Below are positions 21,642-29,452 of a DNA stretch of 32,324 bases, one piece after another. The notes beneath the pieces were generated by a model. It had not been told where the DNA came from and did not search any database. It saw only the letters and a list, made by a program, of their open reading frames with translations. The position numbers and the translations under genes were made by a program. Position 1 is the first letter of the stretch; every line of letters starts with the position of its first letter. The DNA lies in the NCBI GenBank assembly GCA_024640025.1, contig JAHEFT010000010.1, positions 10,177-42,500 of the forward strand. The letters run 5' to 3'. This DNA is from Chromatiales bacterium. Lineage in GTDB: Bacteria > Pseudomonadota > Gammaproteobacteria > Xanthomonadales > SZUA-36.

Positions 21642-21717
21642 GGGTCGTTAGCTCAGTTGGTAGAGCACTGGACTTTTAATCCATTGGTCGTAGGTTCGAA
21701 TCCTACACGACCCACCA
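21642..21717 (+). tRNA. tRNA-Lys (anticodon TTT), CCA encoded
   Basis: Acceptor GGGTCGT/ACGACCC; TTCGAAT T-loop; anticodon loop CTTTTAA; ends ACCA. Confidence 0.97.
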
Positions 21718-21980
21718 ATTTTTCCTTTTTTCGAAACCTGTGTTTCCGCGGAAACGTTCCCCGCATTCCGATACGGCAAAGGCGTCGCGTCCCCTTCTTT
21801 GTCGGATCCACAAGGTTTCGCTTACACTTGCAGTCAGCCCGGTAGCCCATCGGAGTACGCAGACCGTCCGAGACTCCCGGCGAGTGGGTAGTCGATGAAA
21901 ATCGGTTCAGTTCGAATGACGCGGATTTGCCGCGCTGCGTCCATGACCCGTACCCGGACCTCAAACACTGGAGAACGAAA

Positions 21981-23513
21981 TTGAATTTCAGACTTCTTAC
22001 CTTCCTGACCATCTGCCTCCTCTGTCAGCCTCTGTACGCGGTGGATTTCGATCCATCGGACAAGTCGATCCTGGAACTCCAGGTCGCGCTCAGTTCGGGA
22101 CAAACCAGTTCCGTTGAACTGGTCGATTTCTACCTGGACCGGATCGCCCGATTCGACCGGAAAGGGCCTTCGCTCAACAGCATGGCGGTGGTCAACCCTG
22201 CCGCCCGCGAAGATGCCGCCGTCCTGGACCGTGAACGAAAGGCGAGCGGGCCTCGAGGTCCGTTGCATGGTATCCCGATCGTGGTCAAGGATAACTACCA
22301 GACCCGGGGTATGCCGACCACCGCAGGCTCGGTCACTCTGGCAGGATTTGCTCCCGATGAAGACGCCGAGATGGTCCGGCGGCTACGGGCGGCCGGCGTG
22401 GTCATTCTCGGCAAGACCAATATGCATGAATTTGCCTATGGCACAGAAACTCTCGGCTCCGCGTTCGGGGCAACCCGCAATCCCTACGACCCGACGCGAA
22501 ATCCCGGCGGTTCCAGCGGGGGCACCGGGGCCGCGGTCGCGGCCAATTTCGCCGTGGCGGGGCTGGGCAGCGACACCTGCGGCTCGATCCGCATTCCCGC
22601 CGCCCACAATTCACTGGTGGGCTTGCGCGGAACGCAAGGAGCCGCCAGCCGTACGGGCATCATTCCGCTGTCGGCAACGCAGGACATCGGCGGGCCGCTG
22701 GCACACAACGTGACGGACCTGGCCCTGCTGCTGGATGTCACCACCGGGTACGACCCGGCTGACCCGCAGACCGCCGCGGTCATCGGGCATTTTAATACCC
22801 CGTTCACCGATTCACTGAATCCCGATGCACTGCGTGGCAAGCGAGTCGGCGTCGTGGGCGAATTACGCCTGGTGGATCAAGAAGATGAAGAAGTCGCCCG
22901 GGTATTCGACGCTGCCATGGAGCAGGTGCGGGCCCTGGGCGCGGATGTCATGGAAGTCAGTCTTGCCAATCTCGACAGCCTGGTCTTCGAGGTCAATTAC
23001 GGCTACTACGTACTGCAACACGACTTTTTCAGAGACATCAATGCCTATCTCGCGGCCCACCAGGATGCCCCGATCGGGAATATCGAGGACATTCTTGCCA
23101 GCGATGCCCTGTCCGCCCAGATCCGTGAGCGCGTACAACAGTCGGTTGACTTCCAGAATGATCCGCCGGAACTCTACCTGAGCGAATTTGCCAAGCGGGA
23201 AAAGCTCAAAGTGGCAATCTATGAACTCATGGCGAGCGCTGGCCTGGATGCTCTGGCCTACCCGACCATGCGAAGAAAGGCGGCTCTCGTCGGCGAAGAA
23301 AACCTTGGAGAGACTTGTCGCCTGGCGTCCAATTCCGGTCTGCCTGCGATCACGGTGCCCGCCGGCGTTACACCCGATGGCCTGCCGGTCGGCCTGGAGC
23401 TGTTGGGTCGCGCCTGGGACGACGCGAGCCTGCTCGGGTTGGCTTATGCATTTGAGCAGGCAACCCACCACCGCAATCTCCCGCCGCTGGTTGGGAATCC
23501 ACGATCTGATTGA
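21981..23513 (+). CDS. Secreted amidase (amidase signature family)
   Basis: Signal peptide LNFRLLTFLTICLLCQPLYA from a TTG start at 21981 with upstream ggagaa; PIVVKDNYQT; GGSSGGTGAAVAANFAVAGLGSDTCGSIRIPA (Ser-cisSer-Lys). Confidence 0.92.
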   Translation: MNFRLLTFLTICLLCQPLYAVDFDPSDKSILELQVALSSGQTSSVELVDFYLDRIARFDRKGPSLNSMAVVNPAAREDAAVLDRERKASGPRGPLHGIPIVVKDNYQTRGMPTTAGSVTLAGFAPDEDAEMVRRLRAAGVVILGKTNMHEFAYGTETLGSAFGATRNPYDPTRNPGGSSGGTGAAVAANFAVAGLGSDTCGSIRIPAAHNSLVGLRGTQGAASRTGIIPLSATQDIGGPLAHNVTDLALLLDVTTGYDPADPQTAAVIGHFNTPFTDSLNPDALRGKRVGVVGELRLVDQEDEEVARVFDAAMEQVRALGADVMEVSLANLDSLVFEVNYGYYVLQHDFFRDINAYLAAHQDAPIGNIEDILASDALSAQIRERVQQSVDFQNDPPELYLSEFAKREKLKVAIYELMASAGLDALAYPTMRRKAALVGEENLGETCRLASNSGLPAITVPAGVTPDGLPVGLELLGRAWDDASLLGLAYAFEQATHHRNLPPLVGNPRSD

Positions 23514-23558
23514 GATCAGAAAGAGTGACAGGGCGCAGGCATTGATTGATGGCGCCAG

Positions 23559-25469
23559 TTAATCTGACCCCGTGTTACCTACGGGTACTGCGAAGGCATC
23601 CGCGACCAGCAAATCCACGTTGTCTCCGGTCAGCGCAATCAGGAACGCCAGCAAGGCACGGGTTTCATCATCAGACAGGCTCAGGGGCCGAATCAAGGGG
23701 TCCAGCTGTTCATTGCGTATGCCGCCCAGGTTATAAAAATTGATGACCTCTTCCAGGCTGGAAAGTGAGCCGTTGTGCATATAGGGTGCGGTCAGGGCGA
23801 TATTTCTTAATGAAGGAGTACGGTACTTCCATCGATCATCAGGGTCCTGCGTGATTTCATATTGCCCAAGATCATTGGGCGGAGGCTCGGATGCATCTGC
23901 CACGATGTTACCGCGAACCACCACGTGTTCGCCCGGAGCAATCTGAATTCGGGTTTCTGCCGGTGATTTCGACATCGATTGTTGGTAACCCAACCCGGTG
24001 TTATGCAACTGGTTGTCAGTGAACAATGCAAATTCTTCGGTCACATGGTGACAGGCTGAACAGTTGGCTTTGCCGTTGAATAATTTAAAACCATTTTTTT
24101 GTTCTTCTGACAGCGCCTCTTCTTCATCACCGTAGTACCAGCGATCGAACGGGCTGTTGGCAGACACCAACATGCGCTCGTAGCTGGCGATCGCCATACC
24201 GACGGTTTCCATCGTGTTCGGCCGGCCCTCGAAAACCCGTTCAAACTGTTCCCGGTATCCGGGAATGGCGCTGATCTTGTCGATCACATACCCGACTGAC
24301 GGATTGCCCATTTCATTGTGGGCCAGCAAAGGCCCCCAGATTTGTTGCTCCAGGGTACTCTCACGGCCATCGAGAAAAAGGCGTTCAAGATATGCCACGT
24401 TATAAATGGTGGGTGAGTTGCGTCGCACCGTTTGGCCCTCGATTCCCACAGCGGTAGCAAGCTCATTGCTGGAAAAGCCCTGTTCCGGGACATGGCACAT
24501 TGCGCAGGAGAATGTATTATTCAGAGAGAGCCGCCGGTCAAAAAATAATTGTTTTCCCAACTGGATTTTGGCGGAAGTTATCGGGTTATCGACTGGAATT
24601 GGGATGGCGGGAAGACCAAGCGGAGGCATGGACAGGTACATCTGCAGGTCTGCTGATGTTCCCCGCCTGCTTTCCAGGCTTTGTGCCCTGGTTTGATAGC
24701 TCGCACTCTCGTACCCTACCTTCACGTCCCCTGCGCCCTGCAAAACGGTGCCACCTGCGGCTTCCATTTGCAGGGTGCGAATGTCATTCAACATGGTGTC
24801 AGCATGCAGGTAGGAGGCGCTGAAAATATTTCGGATGCGTAAATTCTTGTCGATCAGGAACACTCGCAGTACGTGGGATATGTTGCCCGCAGCACCATCC
24901 CCGGCATCCGGGTCTCTGACAATCGACTGGCCATAGGACTCGAGAACGGGTTCCAAAGCTTGTGGACCACTGGTTGTAAGGAAGCGCCAGTCAAACCCCT
25001 CGGCAATATAGGGACGCCCATAGCGTTTCATTACCTCAGGCGTGTCCTGGACAGGGTCGAAGCTCAGGCTGATAAAGCGGATTCCTTGGGCCCCTCCAGG
25101 CTCTTGCAGCAACTGGTTCTGCAAACGTTCCAGCACGTGGGTGGCCAGGGGGCAGCCATTCGCATCAGAACAACTGCTGTAAATAAAACTCAAGACAATG
25201 ACATTGTCCCCCATCAGCTGATGCAGGCTGGTGGGTTCGCCGTTGCTGTCCAGTACCTGGCCATCCCCGGCCATACCCATTGGAGGGAGCCGGTAACTGC
25301 CTGCTTCTGGGGGATTGAATTCCAGTTCACTCCAGCCCGGCGCAAGTACCTGGGGCTCGTTCTTTTCAGCCTGCCCCGGTACCGTTTCGGCCTGAATGCA
25401 CAGCAACAGAACCAAACAGACAGGCCAGATGCCCGTCTGTTTGAGGTGCAGTGTCCAGCCTGAAACCAT
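23559..25469 (-). CDS. SCO1/SenC-like thioredoxin-fold domain fused to MauG/cytochrome c peroxidase-like di-heme domain
   Basis: N-terminal NVIVLSFIYSSCSDANGCPLATHVLERL...ISHVLRVFLIDK; C-terminal LGKQLFFDRRLSLNNTFSCAMCHVPEQGFSS and NCSACHH (two CXXCH motifs), LRNIALTAPYMHNGS. ATG at 25469 overlaps the upstream stop. Confidence 0.88.
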   Translation of the reverse strand: MVSGWTLHLKQTGIWPVCLVLLLCIQAETVPGQAEKNEPQVLAPGWSELEFNPPEAGSYRLPPMGMAGDGQVLDSNGEPTSLHQLMGDNVIVLSFIYSSCSDANGCPLATHVLERLQNQLLQEPGGAQGIRFISLSFDPVQDTPEVMKRYGRPYIAEGFDWRFLTTSGPQALEPVLESYGQSIVRDPDAGDGAAGNISHVLRVFLIDKNLRIRNIFSASYLHADTMLNDIRTLQMEAAGGTVLQGAGDVKVGYESASYQTRAQSLESRRGTSADLQMYLSMPPLGLPAIPIPVDNPITSAKIQLGKQLFFDRRLSLNNTFSCAMCHVPEQGFSSNELATAVGIEGQTVRRNSPTIYNVAYLERLFLDGRESTLEQQIWGPLLAHNEMGNPSVGYVIDKISAIPGYREQFERVFEGRPNTMETVGMAIASYERMLVSANSPFDRWYYGDEEEALSEEQKNGFKLFNGKANCSACHHVTEEFALFTDNQLHNTGLGYQQSMSKSPAETRIQIAPGEHVVVRGNIVADASEPPPNDLGQYEITQDPDDRWKYRTPSLRNIALTAPYMHNGSLSSLEEVINFYNLGGIRNEQLDPLIRPLSLSDDETRALLAFLIALTGDNVDLLVADAFAVPVGNTGSD

Positions 25470-26872
25470 CAATTACTGCCGGTGAGGGATCCGGCTGCCA
25501 GTTCACGGTGAGCTACTTGCGGGTTGGACAGACCATACAATGAATAGGCACCAAATCGCATCTGGTGCGGAAGCCCCAGGTTTTCAGCAACGAAGTCTAT
25601 GGAAAATTCATGGTTCAGCTTTTTGCCATCCCATGTGTACGCCTTGAAGTACTGCAGATCCTCACCTTCCGGTGCCTCGATCTTGTCCCAGTTGGCGAGC
25701 AGAGAAGACGTGAAATAGAGTCGCTTGCCATCCCAGCTTTGCGAAGTCATGTTGACCTGGGCGCCGATTTTTGTTTCCTGAACCTGCACCGGCGCGAATG
25801 GATCGGAGATGTCAAACAGTCGGGCCTTGCCATCGTTCCAGGTATCGATCCACAGCAGGGAATCGTCGGCCGAGATGGAGATATCCACCGGTAAAGGAAT
25901 TTGGGCTGCGTCACCTATATCCGCAACAGCCCTGGCCTGCCATTCACCTGCTGAATCTTCATAGATGAGCCAGACTTTGGAGGTCAGGGCAGTGGTAGTG
26001 AAGCAGTAATTGTTATGCGGACCCCAGGCACAGCGGATTTCCAGAGGAGCCCCTGGTACATCAAGAACTTTTTTGGGCTGGCGTGAATGCAGGTCCCATA
26101 CCACGACGGTGTTTCCGAAACGTTTCATGGCCTCGGCATCACCCATCAGCTTGCCCAGGTTCATCATGTAATTATTCCAGCCGGTAAACGACGAGGTTAT
26201 CATCACGTTGCGCCGGGGCAGGGCGCGAATATCGTAACCGTAACCGTCAGCGAAATTGCCTGATTTGGTGGCGCCACCCAGGTCTTCATCAGTGGGCATC
26301 CAATGTGTCGACACGTAGTCGCCGGCGTTGCTGTATTCGACCAGCGCCGTGCGGCCGCCGTGATCCTTGTCATTGGAAAGACCTGTCACCATCATGCGGC
26401 CCGGCAAGGCGTAAGTGGTATGCGGGCCAACGACACCGCCGCTGGTCTTGACGAAGTTGTCGATCGTCTTGTGCAGCGTTGGTTTGGCAGGGTCTGTATG
26501 GACGTCAAAAATAAAAATCTTGCTGGTGTCGAGTCCGCCGGCCCACAGGTAGTGCCGGTCATCGGTAAAACCTGAATGATGGGCTTCGTTGCGTCCGCCG
26601 ACTGATAAGGTGTTGACTACTTTTCCGTAGCTGGATGAGGCCGGATTCACATCGACCGTGACCAGTTTATCCTGCTCATCCCCCACGCCCTCGGCGCCCA
26701 GGGTCCAGACATAAACGAAGTCTTCCTGGCCGACGATTTTGGCCATGTAGGGTGACATGCATGTTTCATCTGCAAGCAAGGATGACGCAAAGGTGACGGC
26801 TGAAGAGAGAACCAGGCTGGTCCAGAAACGAATCCCTTTACTGAATAGCGATCTTGATTTGAAACCTGACAT
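25469..26872 (-). CDS. SBP56 (selenium-binding protein) family / methanethiol oxidase-like protein, exported
   Basis: N-terminal signal-like segment; GGRNEAHHSGF, YLWAGGLDTSKIFIFDV, GPHTTYALPGRMMVTGLSN, GYGYDIRALPRRNVMITSSFTGW, CAWGPHNNYCF. RBS aaggagag before the ATG. Confidence 0.88.
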   Translation of the reverse strand: MSGFKSRSLFSKGIRFWTSLVLSSAVTFASSLLADETCMSPYMAKIVGQEDFVYVWTLGAEGVGDEQDKLVTVDVNPASSSYGKVVNTLSVGGRNEAHHSGFTDDRHYLWAGGLDTSKIFIFDVHTDPAKPTLHKTIDNFVKTSGGVVGPHTTYALPGRMMVTGLSNDKDHGGRTALVEYSNAGDYVSTHWMPTDEDLGGATKSGNFADGYGYDIRALPRRNVMITSSFTGWNNYMMNLGKLMGDAEAMKRFGNTVVVWDLHSRQPKKVLDVPGAPLEIRCAWGPHNNYCFTTTALTSKVWLIYEDSAGEWQARAVADIGDAAQIPLPVDISISADDSLLWIDTWNDGKARLFDISDPFAPVQVQETKIGAQVNMTSQSWDGKRLYFTSSLLANWDKIEAPEGEDLQYFKAYTWDGKKLNHEFSIDFVAENLGLPHQMRFGAYSLYGLSNPQVAHRELAAGSLTGSN

Positions 26873-26996
26873 GGGTTGCTCTCCTTTTGGTTTGATATGG
26901 GCGCTGATTGTTTTTATTGCGACAGTTCAATAGTAATCATAGGCGAAAATCCCAGGATTGCAGTCATTCTGGTAGTGGTTGGGTTTATTGTAAAAT

Positions 26997-27204
26997 CGGT
27001 GCATTCCGGTTACAGGATTCGCAACATGTTCCGGTCACATTTACTTATGTCGATTTTCAGCAGGTTTCCGACCCCATTAAATTCTTACTTTAAAAACTGG
27101 CTCTATTCAGTTCACGATGGATCGGATGGTGAGAGGCAGGTCAATCTGTTGTTAAAAAGCAGCGAGTTCGCGCCTGGTTGACAATATCTTCGGCCTCCTC
27201 CGCC
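26997..27204 (-). repeat. Diverged direct repeat, copy A
   Basis: Matches copy B at 31306-31464 (34-nt core acgatggatcggatRgtgagaggcaggtcaatct with one mismatch, at 27114-27147 and 31398-31431), then continues from 27181 with homology to 31849-31872. Confidence 0.85.
27141..27204 (-). pseudogene. Remnant of the TPR gene at 31437-32180, internally deleted
   Basis: Encodes KAEEAEDIVNQARTR, a fusion of the internal KAEEAEGIVNQA with the C-terminal ATRRELAAF region of the downstream TPR protein; junction at gcgcctggttg. Confidence 0.7.
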
Positions 27205-27367
27205 TTAATGACCATTACCGTGGTGCCTTTATTCCAATTTATTTCGCTCTTGCGCGCAATCGTCTGCGGCTCGTAGGGCTTGATGGATGCAATGCTGGTG
27301 TTCTGGCCCATGTTCAATCGCGCAGTCCAGGGTGCCTTCAGCTCGCCGGACGCCCGAACCTTTCGTC

Positions 27368-28372
27368 TCAAAACAGACGTCCCAACAGTGGTTCGTTGTT
27401 GATGTAGCGTTTGAGGTTCTGAAGCCAGAGCGCCATCACCCTTGGAGTGTAAAGCGGAGTCTGCGAAGCATTGTGAGGCGTCAGAAAAAGACCGGGGGTT
27501 GCCCACAAGTCGTGCTCCCTGGGAAGTGGCTCTGTCGGAACGACGTCCAGGCAGGCCTGCCCAAGTAACCCCGAATCCAGGGACTCCAGCAATGCAGGGA
27601 TATCAACAATGTCCCCTCGGGCGACGTTGATCAAAGTCGCTCCGGGTTTCATCTTTGAGAACGAATGCCGGTTTATCAACCCGTTCGTCAGAGGTGTCAG
27701 CGGCAACGCGAGAATCACGAAATCTGCCTTCGGCAAAAAGACGGTCAGATCGTCGGCATTACCTTGCTCGTCAACATATTCAACGGGCTCAACGGAATGC
27801 CGGATGCCCAGAACACGCATCCCAAATCCCTTGCTCATCCGGGCAATTCGGCTGCCTATCGCGCCCAGACCTACAACAAGTACGGTCTTGTCACTCAGGC
27901 CTTCCAATTCCAGTTGTTTCCACACTCCCCTCGATTGTTGATCGCGCAATTCATCCAGCCTTTTGGCTTTCCACAGGAGAAGGCTCATTGCAAACTCAGC
28001 CACCTCGGTCGCATTGCTCCCCGGGCTGTGAGTTACCATGACATTTTTGTCACGCATGGCTTCGTAAAACGGCCCATCAGTACCGGCATCCTCGGTATGT
28101 GCCCAAAGTGGAGCCGACAGTTCCGCTGTTTGTTGCTTGAACTCCGTTGAATAGCAGTCGCCGGCGAGAACGATCAATTCACAGTCATCTGGCGACTCAG
28201 ACCAGCTGCCATCCTGCTCGAACAGGGCCCAGCGAAGATCCGGAACAATTTCCAGTGCCGCGGCTCCATAGTCCAGGTAGATATCACGCCCGGTTGCTAC
28301 TTTCATTGTCTGCCCGTCATCTTGCGGATTCCATTCGTCCTGCTGTTCAGAAGCATACAAGAATTTTCGCAT
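27368..28372 (-). CDS. D-2-hydroxyacid dehydrogenase (NAD-binding)
   Basis: VLVVGLGAIGSRIARMSKGFGMRVLGIR Rossmann motif; LTPLTNGLINRHSFSKMKPGATLINVARGDIVD; LTPHNASQTP. The ORF extends to 28558 but MRKFLYASEQ at 28372 is the more likely start. Confidence 0.9.
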   Translation of the reverse strand: MRKFLYASEQQDEWNPQDDGQTMKVATGRDIYLDYGAAALEIVPDLRWALFEQDGSWSESPDDCELIVLAGDCYSTEFKQQTAELSAPLWAHTEDAGTDGPFYEAMRDKNVMVTHSPGSNATEVAEFAMSLLLWKAKRLDELRDQQSRGVWKQLELEGLSDKTVLVVGLGAIGSRIARMSKGFGMRVLGIRHSVEPVEYVDEQGNADDLTVFLPKADFVILALPLTPLTNGLINRHSFSKMKPGATLINVARGDIVDIPALLESLDSGLLGQACLDVVPTEPLPREHDLWATPGLFLTPHNASQTPLYTPRVMALWLQNLKRYINNEPLLGRLF

Positions 28373-28550
28373 GTTGCCGAACGGCTCCCCGGTTCCCCTG
28401 AAGCCGATGTTTGATATGGCGAGTAAGGTCACCGTGGGAAATACGTTTTCGAATATAATCCAGGGAACCTGTTGTGAAATGCCCAGCATGATTTCAATTG
28501 TCAGATCAGCCACTGAAAAAGGCTGGCCGAAAACCGGCGGTCTGTAAACA

Positions 28551-29426
28551 ATGAGCAAGCCAAAGCTCCTGGTTCTCCAACACGAATTTCAGAATTCGCT
28601 GCCGGGTTCCAAATACATCGTTGCCTTGTTCATCAAGAAATGGGAACAGCTCGGATATACCGTGCAGAGCGTGGAAGGCGTCCATGACAAAGTCCGTGCA
28701 GATCTTCTGTTTGTCCACATCGATGCGACGGTTCTGGCAGAGGAATACCTGGAATTCATCAGCCGTTATCCGGTTGCCATCAATGGCGGCGTGACGGATA
28801 TATCAAAAGACCGGTTCAGCACGATCCAACTGCAGCGTACCGACAGCTACCAGGGCCCTGTTATTGTCAAGACGAAGGCCAATTTTGGTGGACGTCAGGA
28901 CCTCAACCTGCAGCGCTTGGCGGGAACTCGACCCCTGGAAACAGACCTGCACCAACGTCCCTGGCGCAAAGTAGAAACCCTGGACTCGTATGACTACCCT
29001 GTTTTCGACTCTTTGCGCAATGTTCCAACGGGCGTCTGGAAAAATCACAGGCTGATCGTGGAGAAATTTGTCTCGGAAAAGAACGAGGACGGTCACTATG
29101 TGATGCGCAACTGGTTTTTTCTCGGTGATCAGGGCTTCACCCGTTTGGTGAGCAGCCCCTATCACATTGTGAAACCCGCTTCAGGAACCCCCATTCCGGG
29201 CCGCGAGACATTCCTGCACCCTCTGGATGAAGCCATCCATCCCGCACTCCATGCTCTGCGTGAACGCATGGGTTTCGACTATGGCCGGTTGGATTACATC
29301 ATGGTTAATGGAGAACCCGTTGTCTTCGATATCAATACGACTCCCGTCATCCTGCAACAGGGTGTGAATATGCATCCAAAACAATTTCTCGAGGAGTTGC
29401 CGCGGGGGCTCCTGTCATTTCTGTAG
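28551..29426 (+). CDS. ATP-grasp domain protein (RimK-like fold), function unknown
   Basis: GPVIVKTKANFGGRQDLNLQ; LIVEKFVSEKNEDGHYVMRNWFFLGD; FDYGRLDYIMVNGEPVVFDINTTP typical of ATP-grasp metal-binding ends. Confidence 0.7.
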   Translation: MSKPKLLVLQHEFQNSLPGSKYIVALFIKKWEQLGYTVQSVEGVHDKVRADLLFVHIDATVLAEEYLEFISRYPVAINGGVTDISKDRFSTIQLQRTDSYQGPVIVKTKANFGGRQDLNLQRLAGTRPLETDLHQRPWRKVETLDSYDYPVFDSLRNVPTGVWKNHRLIVEKFVSEKNEDGHYVMRNWFFLGDQGFTRLVSSPYHIVKPASGTPIPGRETFLHPLDEAIHPALHALRERMGFDYGRLDYIMVNGEPVVFDINTTPVILQQGVNMHPKQFLEELPRGLLSFL

Positions 29427-29452
29427 AAGGCTCATTTGCCAGCGCCCGGGTA

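Noticed and set aside
22863-23471. 202-aa minus-strand ORF inside the amidase
   Set aside because: Antisense to a well-supported amidase gene.
25469-26872. Selenoprotein possibility for the selenium-binding protein
   Set aside because: No in-frame UGA; family name is historical and does not imply selenocysteine.
26876-27181. 101-aa plus-strand ORF in the intergenic region upstream of the SBP56 gene
   Set aside because: Covers promoter region and repeat copy A; no motif, no convincing RBS.
27141-27506. 121-aa minus-strand ORF treated as a gene
   Set aside because: Its first part is an alternate frame of the dehydrogenase 3' end and its last part is a deleted TPR remnant.
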